This document shows positions 8,249 to 16,763 of a DNA stretch of 48,774 bases, in pieces. Numbering within the stretch: the stretch's first letter is position 1; the number at the start of each line of letters is the position of its first letter. Below the pieces are notes generated by a model. The model searched no databases. It was not told where the DNA came from and saw only the letters and a list, made by a program, of their open reading frames with translations. The stretch lies in the NCBI GenBank assembly GCA_900549185.1, contig URNM01000003.1, forward strand, positions 1 to 48,774, written 5' to 3'. The position numbers and the translations under genes were made by a program. The DNA comes from an uncultured Collinsella sp. Its GTDB lineage: Bacteria > Actinomycetota > Coriobacteriia > Coriobacteriales > Coriobacteriaceae.

Positions 8249-8668
8249 CTAGACAAGTTTACCTTGGCAGTGGTCGATCATATGCTGGATCATCTGTGCC
8301 TCAAAGCCCGCGTAGTCGCGGCGGCACTCCTTCATCTTGCCGTCGACGATCTGGTCAAAGGCCACCTTGCACTTGATATAGCGCGTGGACTTGGTGACCT
8401 CCTCGTGCGTCAGGCAGCTCTCCTCCATCTTACTGGCGCCCAGGCCAAACACCAGACGGGGGTTGTAGAGCACGTGGGGCTCGCCGGCATCGTCCAGGTA
8501 GACGCAAACCTTCTTGGTAACGCCAATCTGGTTAGCGGCAAGGCAGCCGGCATCGTCGAGCGACTTGATGGTATCGATCAGGTCCTGAGCAACCGACTCG
8601 TCCTCGACGGTCGCAACCTCGCAACGCTGGGACAGGATAGCCTCGTCGTGGCAAAGCTCTTTAATCAT
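8249..8668 (-). CDS. Deformylase-like protein lacking the catalytic glutamate
   Basis: The 139-residue product aligns with the deformylase-like protein at 628-1038 along its whole length. Motif 1 is CLAANQIG with the usual Gln47, motif 2 is ESCLT with Cys85, and motif 3 is QHMIDH: the metal ligands His129 and His133 remain but the catalytic Glu is replaced by Met130. It could still bind metal but should not catalyse deformylation by the known mechanism. I use ATG 8668, which follows GGAGGA by six bases; the in-frame ATG at 8680 would put that ribosome site inside the gene. It is the first gene after a divergent promoter with the purine permease and has its own terminator. Its role is unknown. 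Confidence 0.82.
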   Translation of the reverse strand: MIKELCHDEAILSQRCEVATVEDESVAQDLIDTIKSLDDAGCLAANQIGVTKKVCVYLDDAGEPHVLYNPRLVFGLGASKMEESCLTHEEVTKSTRYIKCKVAFDQIVDGKMKECRRDYAGFEAQMIQHMIDHCQGKLV

Positions 8669-8861
8669 ACGTTCCTCCATAGGGGTCGTTGTAACCGCTT
8701 AAGTATACGGTACCCGCACATTTTCATGCGAAAAATACCGTCCGTCTGCCACAAAGCGCCGAACATCAACATGCGAGGAACAACAGCGTCGTAAAGGGGC
8801 TATAGTGAGTGAGTTCGTGTCAATCGGCCTAAACTCGGGGCCGAACAAGGAAAGGGTATGC

Positions 8862-10172
8862 ATGGACGAACTATTTCACGTCAGCGAGCGCAAGTCCACA
8901 ATCGGGACCGAACTCCGCGCTGGACTGACAACATTCCTGGCGATGGCCTACATCATCGCCGTCAACCCCGCGGTGCTCTCGGGCGCTGGCATCGATGCGG
9001 GAGCGCTCGCCTGCGCCACCTGCCTGGGCGCCGGCATCATGACCATCTGCATGGGCATCTTCGCCAACCGCCCGCTCGCCTGCGCGTCGGGCTTAGGCGT
9101 CAACGCGATGATCGCTGGAATCGCCACCACCGTCTGCGGCGGTGACTGGCACGTGGCCATGAGCGTCATCTTCCTTGAGGGCGTCGTCATCTTGCTGCTC
9201 GTGCTTTGTGGCCTGCGCGAGGCCATCATGGACGCCATCCCGGTTGTCCTGCGTCACGCCATCTCGGTGGGTCTGGGCCTGTTCATCGCCATGATTGGCC
9301 TGTGCGATGCCGGCATTATCACCGCTGGCGCCGGTACACTCGTCGGTCTGGGTGACATCACCTCCCCCACCTTCATCGTCGGCATCATCTCCATCCTGGT
9401 GACAGTCGCCCTCGCCTGCCGCAACGTCCCCGGCTCGCTGCTCATCGGCATCGTCGTCGCCGTCATCGCCGGTATCCCCCTAGGTGTGACCCAGGCTCCG
9501 ACCGGTATCATCGCCCCGCTCGACTTCTCGAGCATCGGTGGCCCCATCGCCGACGCCGGCGGCGTGCCCGCCATCGTCAAGGTCCTTACCGACCCCGCGC
9601 TCCTCGTCATCTCGTTCTCGCTGCTCATGAGTGACTTCTTCGACACCATGGGCACCGCGATGGCCGTGGCCAAGCAGGGCGAGTTCCTCACCGACGACGG
9701 CAACGTCGAGAATATCAAGGAGATCCTGATCGTCGACTCCGCCGCCGCCGCTGTGGGCGGTTTCATGGGCGTCTCCTCCATCACCACCTTCGTCGAGTCC
9801 ACCTCTGGCGCTGCCGACGGTGGCCGCACGGGCCTCACCTCCGTCACCACCGGCGTGCTGTTCATTCTCGCCGCGTTCTTCTCCCCCATCGTCACCATCG
9901 TTTCCAGCGCCGCCACCTGCGGTGCTCTGGTCTACGTCGGCTACCTCATGATGAGCGAGGCCTCCGAGATCGACTGGTCCGACGTGTCGCAGGGTTTCCC
10001 GGCGTTCATGATTGTCGCCGGCGTGCCCTTCACCTACTCCATCTCTGCCGGCATTGGCCTGGGCTTTATCGCCTACGTGATCGTCGCGCTCTTTAAGGGC
10101 GAGGCCTCCAAGATCAAGCCGCTCATGTGGATCGCAGCCCTCGCCTTCCTCGTCTACTTCTTTGTAGCGTAG
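8862..10172 (+). CDS. AzgA-type purine permease (NCS2 family)
   Basis: The 436-residue protein matches the adenine/guanine/hypoxanthine permease branch of NCS2 transporters: GLTTFLAMAYIIAVNP near the start, a GLGVNAMIAG segment, and the FFDTMGTAMAVAKQ and STTFVESTSGAADGGRTGLT-like segments. It should have 12-14 membrane helices and import purine bases with protons. I chose ATG 8862 behind AAGGAAAGG rather than the upstream start at 8805. No purine riboswitch is visible in the 190-base leader. A terminator follows at 10200. It is separated from the uracil permease at 11037 only by an esterase gene. Confidence 0.93.
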   Translation: MDELFHVSERKSTIGTELRAGLTTFLAMAYIIAVNPAVLSGAGIDAGALACATCLGAGIMTICMGIFANRPLACASGLGVNAMIAGIATTVCGGDWHVAMSVIFLEGVVILLLVLCGLREAIMDAIPVVLRHAISVGLGLFIAMIGLCDAGIITAGAGTLVGLGDITSPTFIVGIISILVTVALACRNVPGSLLIGIVVAVIAGIPLGVTQAPTGIIAPLDFSSIGGPIADAGGVPAIVKVLTDPALLVISFSLLMSDFFDTMGTAMAVAKQGEFLTDDGNVENIKEILIVDSAAAAVGGFMGVSSITTFVESTSGAADGGRTGLTSVTTGVLFILAAFFSPIVTIVSSAATCGALVYVGYLMMSEASEIDWSDVSQGFPAFMIVAGVPFTYSISAGIGLGFIAYVIVALFKGEASKIKPLMWIAALAFLVYFFVA

Positions 10173-10199
10173 CGGCAAAGCCTGCCAAAGCAAAACACT

Positions 10200-10234
10200 A
10201 AAGCGCGGAGTCGCTATGCGGCCCCGCGCTTTTC
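10200..10234 (+). terminator. Intrinsic terminator after purine permease
   Basis: AAAGCGCGG (10200-10208) pairs with CCGCGCTTT (10224-10232) and is followed by TTC TTTT. It lies 28 bases after the permease stop codon. Confidence 0.8.
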
Positions 10235-10310
10235 TTTTGTCGACAGCGCACATACACCGGCGTGCGACAATCGAAGCCATCGAGGCCGCATACATTGAGA
10301 GAAGCCCATC

Positions 10311-10976
10311 ATGGAAGCGCACCAAAAGCAGGTAACCGTATATTCAGAGCATGCAGAACGCGTGCCCACCATCTATCTCCCCGTTGTCATGGGCAACGGC
10401 AGCGAGGTTTATGACCGCTGCCAAGAGCTCGACTGCCCACCGTTCACCCTTGTCGCCATTGGCGGACTCGACTGGAATCGCGAGCTGAGCCCCTGGGCAT
10501 GCGATGGTGCCGTACGCGACAGCGAGTCCTTTGGCGGACAGGCGTCTGAGTTTCTCGATGAACTGCTGAATCAGATAGTCCCACAGGTCGAATCATCACT
10601 TCCCTGCCCGCCTTCCTGGCGCGGCATTGCCGGCTACTCATTGGCGGGCCTCTTTTCACTTTGGTCCCTCTGGCAGACCGATGCCTTTGACCGCGCCGCA
10701 AGCGCATCGGGGTCGCTGTGGTTTCCTGGCTTTATCGACTATGCGCACGAGCACGCCATGGCAGTTACGCCCGACTCCGCCTACCTGTCACTCGGCAAAA
10801 AGGAGACCAAGACACCCAGCCGCATGATGAGGCACGTGCTCGACGACACGCGCGCAATGGAAGAGCTACTCATCGAGCGCGGCATTCCGACAACGCTGGA
10901 ACTCAACCCCGGCAATCACTTTGCCCAAACCGACTTGCGCATGGCCCGCGGAATCCACTGGACACTGACGCATTAA
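10311..10976 (+). CDS. Esterase of the alpha/beta-hydrolase fold
   Basis: This 221-residue protein resembles the putative-esterase group that includes IroE/Fes-like and esterase D-like enzymes. The nucleophile elbow is GYSLAG, with the serine near residue 109, and a C-terminal histidine lies in NPGNHFAQ. ASASGSLWFPGF is a typical strand-and-loop of the family. No signal peptide or membrane segment is seen, so it is likely cytoplasmic. It may hydrolyse small esters; the natural substrate is unknown and no siderophore genes lie nearby. It stands alone between the purine permease and, convergently, the uracil permease. Confidence 0.8.
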   Translation: MEAHQKQVTVYSEHAERVPTIYLPVVMGNGSEVYDRCQELDCPPFTLVAIGGLDWNRELSPWACDGAVRDSESFGGQASEFLDELLNQIVPQVESSLPCPPSWRGIAGYSLAGLFSLWSLWQTDAFDRAASASGSLWFPGFIDYAHEHAMAVTPDSAYLSLGKKETKTPSRMMRHVLDDTRAMEELLIERGIPTTLELNPGNHFAQTDLRMARGIHWTLTH

Positions 10977-10978
10977 AA

Positions 10979-11011
10979 TGGTGCCCACGCGCATATACGC
11001 ATGGGCACCAT
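10979..11011. terminator. Bidirectional hairpin terminator
   Basis: ATGGTGCCCA (10979-10988) pairs with TGGGCACCAT (11002-11011), and the inner CGCG/CGC bases can extend the stem. It lies between the convergent esterase and uracil permease genes. Confidence 0.75.
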
Positions 11012-11036
11012 ATCTTGTTCTAGCTGAACGCAGCTG

Positions 11037-12371
11037 CTACTCAGCGGCCTCCTCAAGCTCAGAGACATCGAACTCAAAGTCGTTACCGGGCAGAATCGCG
11101 TTGAGCACGATACCCACCAGCGAGCCCACGGCAAGGCCGGAAAGCGAAATCGTCACGGCGCCCAGCTCCAGCACGATGGCACCGGCGGTGCTATAGGCAA
11201 TGCCGAGTGAAAGCACGAGCACCAGAGCGGCCACCAGCACGTTGCGGTTGTTCTGGAAATCGACCTGGTTCTCGATAAGGTTGCGTACGCCCACGGCACT
11301 GATCATGCCATAGAGCACGAGCGACACGCCGCCGATTACACACGCCGGCATGGCCGCAATGACAGCCGCGAACTTGGGGCAGAACGAAAGCACGATGGCG
11401 CAGCACGCGGCAATGCGAATCACGCGCGGGTCGAACACACGCGTAAGCGCAAGCACGCCGGTGTTCTCGCCATACGTAGTATTGGCCGGAGCACCAAAGA
11501 GCGAAGCCAGAATCGTGGCGAGACCATCGCCGAGCAGCGTGCGATGCAGGCCGGGGTCGGCAATGTAGTTGCGCTCGCAAGTGGAGCCAATAGCGGAGAT
11601 ATCACCGATATGCTCGATCATGGTTGCAAAGGCCAACGGCATGATGGTGATGATGGCCGTCGTGGCAAGACCGCTATCAAACTGCGGCCCAAAGAGTGCA
11701 AACACCGTGTTGTCCCACACGACGGGCAAGCCAACCCAGGGAGCGGCTGCGACGCCCGAAAAATCGACCTCGCCCAGCGCAGTCGCAACGGCATAGCTCA
11801 CCACAACGCCCAGCAGGATCGGCACAATCTTGACCATGCCGCGACCCCAAATATTGCAGATGACGATTACGGCGACGGCAACCACGGCAACGAGCCAGTT
11901 GGTCTGGCAGTTGGCAATAGCGGAGCTTGCCAGGATCAGACCGATCGAAATGACGATGGGGCCAGTCACCACCGGCGGGAAGAAGCGCATGACGCGCTTG
12001 GCACCAAACGCACGGAAGAGCGCCGCGAGCACCGGATAGAGCAAGCCGGCGCAGGCAACGCCCAGACAAGCGTAAGGCAATAGCTCGGCCTCGCCGTTGG
12101 GCGCGACGGCGGCATAACCGGCAATAAAGGCAAACGAGGATCCCAAGAATGCGGGGACCTTACCGCGCGACAGGAAGTGGAACAGCAGTGTGCCCAAGCC
12201 GGCAAACAAAAGCGTTGCCGAAACCGAGAGACCGGTGAGCACGGGCACCAGCACCGTGGCACCAAACATGGCAAACATGTGCTGTAGGCCGAGCAGGAAC
12301 ATGCGCGGGCGGCCAAGCGACGATGCATCGTAGATGGCATCGGCGACGACGGACGTCGAAGACTGGGACAT
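11037..12371 (-). CDS. uraA: Uracil permease (NCS2 family)
   Basis: The 444-residue protein starts with ATG 12371 behind AAAGGA; the longer open frame upstream has no membrane character and is not used. It carries NCS2 uracil-branch signatures: QHMFAMFGATVLVPVLTGLS near the N-terminus, MIEHIGD in the substrate-binding helix, and TTYGENTGVLALTRV, where UraA's substrate-binding Glu sits. Fourteen membrane helices are expected. It would import uracil with protons. It lies downstream of the MetE-like gene on the same strand, separated by 122 bases containing a possible hairpin, so it probably has its own promoter or attenuator. Confidence 0.93.
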   Translation of the reverse strand: MSQSSTSVVADAIYDASSLGRPRMFLLGLQHMFAMFGATVLVPVLTGLSVSATLLFAGLGTLLFHFLSRGKVPAFLGSSFAFIAGYAAVAPNGEAELLPYACLGVACAGLLYPVLAALFRAFGAKRVMRFFPPVVTGPIVISIGLILASSAIANCQTNWLVAVVAVAVIVICNIWGRGMVKIVPILLGVVVSYAVATALGEVDFSGVAAAPWVGLPVVWDNTVFALFGPQFDSGLATTAIITIMPLAFATMIEHIGDISAIGSTCERNYIADPGLHRTLLGDGLATILASLFGAPANTTYGENTGVLALTRVFDPRVIRIAACCAIVLSFCPKFAAVIAAMPACVIGGVSLVLYGMISAVGVRNLIENQVDFQNNRNVLVAALVLVLSLGIAYSTAGAIVLELGAVTISLSGLAVGSLVGIVLNAILPGNDFEFDVSELEEAAE

Positions 12372-12397
12372 AAGAGTCCTTTCGAATGGAAGGGCGC

Positions 12398-12423
12398 TCG
12401 GGCATAGCGGATAACCTGCCCGA
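12398..12423 (-). promoter_or_regulatory. Small hairpin in the uraA leader
   Basis: TCGGGCA (12398-12404) pairs with TGCCCGA (12417-12423) in the gap between the MetE-like gene and uraA. It lacks a good T-run. It could be a weak terminator of the upstream gene or a leader hairpin; I cannot tell which. Confidence 0.3.
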
Positions 12424-12493
12424 ACGATACGATCCGAACCATTGTACGCGATACGCCATGCCTCGCACGCGCCGCCACCTGCAAACGCTATCG

Positions 12494-13627
12494 CTATTTC
12501 CAAACGCGCTCGGCAATGCGCTTGACCAGCGCGATCTTTGCCCATTGCTCGTCCTCGGTCAGCTTGTTGCCAATCTCGCAGCTGGCAAAGCCGCACTGGG
12601 GCGACAGGTACAGGTTCTCGAGCGGCACGTACTTTGCGGCCTCGCGGATGCGCTCGACGATAACATCCTCGTTCTCGAGCTCTGCCGCCTTGGTGGTTAC
12701 CAAACCCAGCACGACCTTCTTGCCCGGGGCAACGTACTTGAGCGGCTCAAAACCGCCGGCGCGCGGCGTGTCGAACTCCAGATAGAACGCATCGACATTC
12801 TCATGCGCAAACAGGTACGGCGCGATGGGATCGTAACCGCCCTCAAAGGCATAGGTGGAGTGGTAGTTGCCGCGGCACACATGCGTGTTGATGACCAGGT
12901 CGTCGGGCTTGCCCTCGATGGCGGCGTTGTTGAGCGCCACGCCCAGCTCGCTTACCTTTTGCAGGTCAACCGGGCTCATGCCGGTTTTGGCGACAAAATC
13001 GGTATCGCAGTAGATGCCCCAGGTGCAGTCGTCAAACTGGATGTTGCGGCAGCCCGCGGCATACAGGTCAGCAATCACGGTGCGGTATGCTGCCGCGATG
13101 GCATCGGCGAGCTCTTCGTCGGTCTTGTAGACGGCGCGCAGACTCTCCTGCTGGCCATCGCAGCGATCGAGCGTGACTTCGGAGAACGTCTGGATCGGCG
13201 CCGGAATGGTTTGACGTGCGACCTGGCCCTCGCCCTCAAGTGCCTTGACAAACTTAAAGTGCTCGACGAAGGGGTGGTTCTTGCCGCTGATGAGGCCGGT
13301 CACCACGGCGGTATCGGCCGTCGTCTCCTCATCATGGAACATATAACCCGTACGCGAGGTACGGCGCTCAATGCCATTGAGGCCCCACATAAAATCGAGG
13401 TGCCAGTAGCTGCGACGGAACTCGCCATCGGTGATGACCTGTAGGCCGGCAGCCTTTTGCTTAGCCACCAAGTCGCGAATGGCCTCATCCTCGACGGCCT
13501 TAAGGCCGTCGTCATCGAGCGTACCCGAGGCGTAGGCGGCACGGGCGTCCTTCACGGTCTGCGGACGAAGAAAACTGCCGACGATATCGGCGCGAAACGG
13601 CGCGTTCGGTTGAATCGAAGTGCTCAT
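12494..13627 (-). CDS. MetE-like (YxjG/YxjH family) cobalamin-independent methyltransferase
   Basis: The 377-residue protein corresponds to the catalytic C-terminal half of cobalamin-independent methionine synthase, as in Bacillus subtilis YxjG/YxjH. Expected zinc ligands are visible: His and Cys in HVCRGNYHS, Glu in YLEFDTPRAG and Cys in SPQCGFASCE. I start at ATG 13627 (GGGAG, 8-base gap) rather than 13645. The family transfers a methyl group to homocysteine or a related thiol; the folate-binding N-terminal half of MetE is absent, so the methyl donor is uncertain. A LysR gene lies just upstream on the same strand and an AT-rich palindrome lies between them, which suggests local control. Confidence 0.85.
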   Translation of the reverse strand: MSTSIQPNAPFRADIVGSFLRPQTVKDARAAYASGTLDDDGLKAVEDEAIRDLVAKQKAAGLQVITDGEFRRSYWHLDFMWGLNGIERRTSRTGYMFHDEETTADTAVVTGLISGKNHPFVEHFKFVKALEGEGQVARQTIPAPIQTFSEVTLDRCDGQQESLRAVYKTDEELADAIAAAYRTVIADLYAAGCRNIQFDDCTWGIYCDTDFVAKTGMSPVDLQKVSELGVALNNAAIEGKPDDLVINTHVCRGNYHSTYAFEGGYDPIAPYLFAHENVDAFYLEFDTPRAGGFEPLKYVAPGKKVVLGLVTTKAAELENEDVIVERIREAAKYVPLENLYLSPQCGFASCEIGNKLTEDEQWAKIALVKRIAERVWK

Positions 13628-13714
13628 AGATATCTCCCTTTGCATTGGTTGCTTTGCTGGGACAGAGTATGAGCGCTCATGTGGTCATCGTAAAATATAT
13701 GTTTATAACAGTTT

Positions 13715-13735
13715 GATATAGATGATTCCTATATC
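13715..13735 (-). promoter_or_regulatory. Candidate LysR binding site ahead of the MetE-like gene
   Basis: GATATAG (13715-13721) and CTATATC (13729-13735) form a perfect 7-bp inverted repeat around 7 bases, embedded in a clearly AT-rich promoter stretch and flanked on both sides by CAGTTTG-like words. It lies 88 bases before the MetE-like start and just after the LysR gene. Confidence 0.5.
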
Positions 13736-13782
13736 AGTTTGGACTGCCGTAAAGAGATTTGACCCGTGCAGAACGCAGCAGT

Positions 13783-14679
13783 CTAGATATGCTGACGAAT
13801 CGCGTCGATATAGGCCTGCCCATAGCGCGTAAGTGTCGTGTTCTTGCGTGTGATGATGCCGATCTCCATGTACTCGTCTACATCGAGCGGAATCGAGATA
13901 ATGCCGGGGCCGTTAAGTTCATGGCTGATCACGCCCGAACACACCGTGTAGCCGTTGAGGCCCATTGCCAGGTTAAACAACGTCGCACGGTCGCGCACGC
14001 GGATATTCTTGCGACGCTCAAAGGTCGAGGTCAGCTCCTCAGAATAATAAAACGAGTTATAGCTGCCCTGCTCATAGGACAGGAACGGGTAGTCTTCCAA
14101 GTCCTCGAGCGTCACGCTGGAGCGGCCCGCCAGCGGATGGTCGGCGCACACGAAGACATGCGGCGTGGCGCAGAAGAGCCCTTCGAACACGAGCTCGTTG
14201 GCCGCCAGCATGCGCTCGATGACCTCGCGGTTATGCTCGGATAAGTACAGGATGCCCAGTTCGCTTTTCATATGCGCGACATCCTCGATAATCTCGTGGG
14301 TTTGCTCCTCGCGCAGGGTGAAGTCGTAACGCGCGGCATCGAACTCGCGGATCACGTCGACAAACGCGTTGACGGCAAAGGAATAATGCTGGCAGCTCAC
14401 ACTAAAGTGCGGCACCTGCTCGGATGCGCCCTTGTACTTGCCCTCGAGCAGGTCGGCCTGGTCAAGTACCTGACGCGCGTAGCCCAAGAAGGTCTCGCCT
14501 TCCTCAGACACAATGACGCCCTTGTTGGTGCGCTCAAAGATGTGCACGCCCATCTCGTTTTCGAGATCGCGGATCGACGCGGTAATCGAAGGCTGCGACA
14601 CAAAGAGCCGGCGCGAGGCCTCGGTAATGCTGCCGCATTCGGCGACCTTGACAACATACCTGAGCTGCTGAAGCTTCAT
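13783..14679 (-). CDS. LysR-family transcriptional regulator
   Basis: The protein starts MKLQQLRYVVKVAECGSITE at ATG 14679 behind GGGAGAAAG and is 298 residues long. The upstream open frame is ignored. It resembles CysB/CynR-like members: N-terminal winged HTH (LFVSQPSITASIRDLE), then an effector domain with the Cys-rich stretch HFSVSCQHYSFAVNAFV. Its start is only 10 bases after the HAD phosphatase stop, so the two are probably co-transcribed. The next gene downstream is the MetE-like methyltransferase, the most likely target. A sulfur- or methionine-related effector is inferred only from this context. Confidence 0.88.
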   Translation of the reverse strand: MKLQQLRYVVKVAECGSITEASRRLFVSQPSITASIRDLENEMGVHIFERTNKGVIVSEEGETFLGYARQVLDQADLLEGKYKGASEQVPHFSVSCQHYSFAVNAFVDVIREFDAARYDFTLREEQTHEIIEDVAHMKSELGILYLSEHNREVIERMLAANELVFEGLFCATPHVFVCADHPLAGRSSVTLEDLEDYPFLSYEQGSYNSFYYSEELTSTFERRKNIRVRDRATLFNLAMGLNGYTVCSGVISHELNGPGIISIPLDVDEYMEIGIITRKNTTLTRYGQAYIDAIRQHI

Positions 14680-14689
14680 GACTTTCTCC

Positions 14690-15598
14690 CTAGACGTTCG
14701 TGACGCCAAGACCCGCCGCGTCCATTTGGCGCATAAACGTCGGCATCTCCCCCGTCGCGGCGCAGGCGGCAATCTGATGCAGAGCCCCGGCGACCGCATC
14801 ATCTGCCGCGGCGCCAATATGCCAGCGCGCGGCAGCCGTGACGGCCTCATTGGCATTGGCGACTGCAACGGAGTTGGGAACGGCATCGATCATGGGCAAA
14901 TCGTTATCGGAATCGCCAAATACGGCCACCTCGTCGGGCGTCAGGCCCAAAGCGCGCGCTAGCTCCAGCGCAGCGCAGCCCTTGTCCCAACCAGCCGGAA
15001 GGATGTCAAACAGGCGCACTCGGTTGTTGGGAAACACGAGCGAGAGTTCCGGCACCTCAGCGGCAACGCGCTCGCGTAGCTCCGCGAGCTCCTCACGCGA
15101 ACAGGCACTCCAGATATTCGCCTTAAACACCGGCGCGTCATCGACGACGGGACGGCATGGGGCCTCTTCGCCTTTGAGCCACGCGTTGCCGCCCGACTCC
15201 ATGGCGCGATGAACGCGCTCGGGGTCACTCGTCACGCAATAGGCATCGTTACCCCAAAAGTCATCACCCAGGCTGTAGACCTTCAGGTAGGTATCATCGG
15301 TCTCCTGCTCCAGATAGTCGGCCAAGCGCATCAGAGCATCGTTGTCGATCGCGCGCGAGGTGACTACTTTGCCGTCGACAAACATCACCTGGCCGTTACA
15401 GAACGCACCAGTCGAAAAACACTCGGAACGGTTTTTGAACATCCAGCCCATCGCGGACGGCTGACGACCCGAAACCGGACCAAAGTGCAGACCCGCCGCC
15501 TGCATGGCATGAATACCCTCAATGGCGTAGTCGCTGACGCCGTCATGCCCGGCTGGAATCAGCGTATCGTCCATATCGGTCAGCACAAGTTTGATCAT
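14690..15598 (-). CDS. Cof-type HAD phosphatase
   Basis: This 302-residue protein is a haloacid-dehalogenase-superfamily phosphatase of the Cof/SupH group. Motif I is DMDDTL (Asp8, Asp10) near the N-terminus, motif II is in GPVSGR, and motif IV is GDSDNDLPMI, with a large C2 cap between. The start at ATG 15598 follows GGGGGA and gives the classic MIKLVLTDMDD opening; a much longer open frame upstream runs through a repeat and is not real. Family members dephosphorylate sugar phosphates, flavin precursors or PLP; the substrate here is unknown. It lies 10 bases upstream of the LysR gene. Confidence 0.88.
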   Translation of the reverse strand: MIKLVLTDMDDTLIPAGHDGVSDYAIEGIHAMQAAGLHFGPVSGRQPSAMGWMFKNRSECFSTGAFCNGQVMFVDGKVVTSRAIDNDALMRLADYLEQETDDTYLKVYSLGDDFWGNDAYCVTSDPERVHRAMESGGNAWLKGEEAPCRPVVDDAPVFKANIWSACSREELAELRERVAAEVPELSLVFPNNRVRLFDILPAGWDKGCAALELARALGLTPDEVAVFGDSDNDLPMIDAVPNSVAVANANEAVTAAARWHIGAAADDAVAGALHQIAACAATGEMPTFMRQMDAAGLGVTNV

Positions 15599-15636
15599 AG
15601 AGTCCCCCGTCATTTTCACCGTATCCATTGTAACGA

Positions 15637-15669
15637 CCTGCCAAAAAGGGACAGGTTTATTTTGGCAGG
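15637..15669 (-). repeat. Hairpin repeat family 1, copy A
   Basis: A 33-bp element with CCTGCC/GGCAGG ends. Its reverse complement differs at two positions from copy B (15704-15736) and at one from copy C (35490-35522). Its 5' flank AGATAAAA is also shared with copy C. It sits just upstream of the HAD phosphatase start. Confidence 0.85.
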
Positions 15670-15703
15670 TTTTATCTGGGAAAACGCAACGCCCCAGTTG
15701 CCA

Positions 15704-15736
15704 CCTACCAAAATAAACCTGTCCCTTATTGGCAGG
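15704..15736 (+). repeat. Hairpin repeat family 1, copy B
   Basis: Inverted partner of copy A, separated from it by 34 bases, so that A and B together could form a long 33-bp stem. It contains CCTGTCCCTTATTGG and ends just before the promoter region of the thiamine operon. Confidence 0.85.
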
Positions 15737-15763
15737 TGCGCTAGTATAGGGGACAACAGATTC

Positions 15764-15858
15764 GATGCGGGAGTGCCAGCGGTGCAAACCACAAGGCTGA
15801 GAGGGCATGGGGCCCAATCCTTTGAACCTGTCAGTTAATGCTGGCGTAGGGAGCATGC
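15764..15858 (+). promoter_or_regulatory. TPP riboswitch (THI element)
   Basis: The aptamer landmarks are clear: GGCTGAGA at about 15795, TTTGAACCTGTCAG at 15821, and AATGCTGGCGTAGGGAGCAT closing the element, with ATGC/GCAT ends pairing as P1. It lies directly upstream of thiM and is followed by an intrinsic terminator, so binding of thiamine pyrophosphate should switch off transcription of thiM, the thiamine-binding protein gene and thiE. Confidence 0.95.
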
Positions 15859-15867
15859 CGCCTTTAC

Positions 15868-15898
15868 AGGGGCGCTGTCTATGCACAGCGCCCCTTTT
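15868..15898 (+). terminator. Riboswitch expression-platform terminator
   Basis: AGGGGCGCTGT (15868-15878) pairs perfectly with ACAGCGCCCCT (15885-15895), followed by TTTT. It lies 10 bases after the TPP aptamer and 23 bases before the thiM start, which fits a transcription-terminating OFF switch. Confidence 0.9.
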
Positions 15899-15920
15899 CT
15901 ATGCCAAGGAGGCATGTGCA

Positions 15921-16760
15921 GTGATTGATTCGGAACAGCTTAAGCAGCATATGGTCAAGACCGTGGAGGAGATTCGCGCCACCAATCCGATGGCAGGCTC
16001 CATCACCAACACGGTGACGATCGACTTTGTCGCCAACGCACAGCTCGCCGTGGGCGGATCGGCCGCCATGGTCTATCTGCCCGACGAGGGCGAGGCACTC
16101 GTTGCCGGCGGCGGCGCCATCTATCTCAATATGGGCACGCTCTTCCCCATCTACGAGCAGACGATTCCCCGAGCGGCCAAGGCGGCACATGACGCCGGCA
16201 AGCCCTGGGTGCTCGATCCGGTGGGCCTGGGCATCGGTAGCCTGCGCACCCAGCTGGTAAACGAGCTCAAGCAGTACAAGCCCGCCATCGTGCGCGGCAA
16301 TGCCTCCGAGATCATTGCGCTCGCCGGCCTGTGGGGTCTTGAGGGCGAGGCGGCCGATCTGAGCCGCGTACGCGGCGTCGATACCACCGACACGGTCGAC
16401 GCCGCCCGCGATGCCGCCGTGGCGCTCGCCCGCTACACCGGCGGCGCCGTGGTCGTCTCGGGCGAAGTCGACCTGATTACCGACGGCACGACCGTGGCCA
16501 AGTCCCACGGCGGCAGCCCGCTCATGTCCAAGATCACCGGCTGCGGCTGCTCGCAGGGCGGCGTGCTGGCCGTGTACGCCTGCGCCGCCGACCCGTTTAC
16601 GGCAGCCGTCTGCGGCACCGCTGTCTACAACGTTGCCGGCACGCGTGCCGCCGCCGTCGCCGATGCTCCGGCAAGCTTTAAGGTCGCCTTTATCGACGAG
16701 CTCTACCGCGCGACCGCCCAGGACATCGCCGATAACCGACTCGAGCTCGAGGAGGCGTAA
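15921..16760 (+). CDS. thiM: Hydroxyethylthiazole kinase
   Basis: The 279-residue enzyme has ThiM hallmarks: NPMAGSITNTVTIDFVANAQ near the start, VLDPVGLG, RGNASEI and GCGCSQGG with the active-site cysteine. It phosphorylates 4-methyl-5-hydroxyethylthiazole for thiamine salvage. The start is GTG 15921, eight bases after AAGGAGG; the nearer ATG at 15914 is out of frame. It is the first gene of a three-gene operon under the TPP riboswitch, followed three bases later by the thiamine-binding protein gene. No thiD or thiC is in this window. Confidence 0.95.
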   Translation: MIDSEQLKQHMVKTVEEIRATNPMAGSITNTVTIDFVANAQLAVGGSAAMVYLPDEGEALVAGGGAIYLNMGTLFPIYEQTIPRAAKAAHDAGKPWVLDPVGLGIGSLRTQLVNELKQYKPAIVRGNASEIIALAGLWGLEGEAADLSRVRGVDTTDTVDAARDAAVALARYTGGAVVVSGEVDLITDGTTVAKSHGGSPLMSKITGCGCSQGGVLAVYACAADPFTAAVCGTAVYNVAGTRAAAVADAPASFKVAFIDELYRATAQDIADNRLELEEA

Positions 16761-16763
16761 GCC

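Noticed and set aside
8669..8861. Leader of the purine permease checked for a purine riboswitch
   Set aside because: No three-way junction or conserved loop bases were found.
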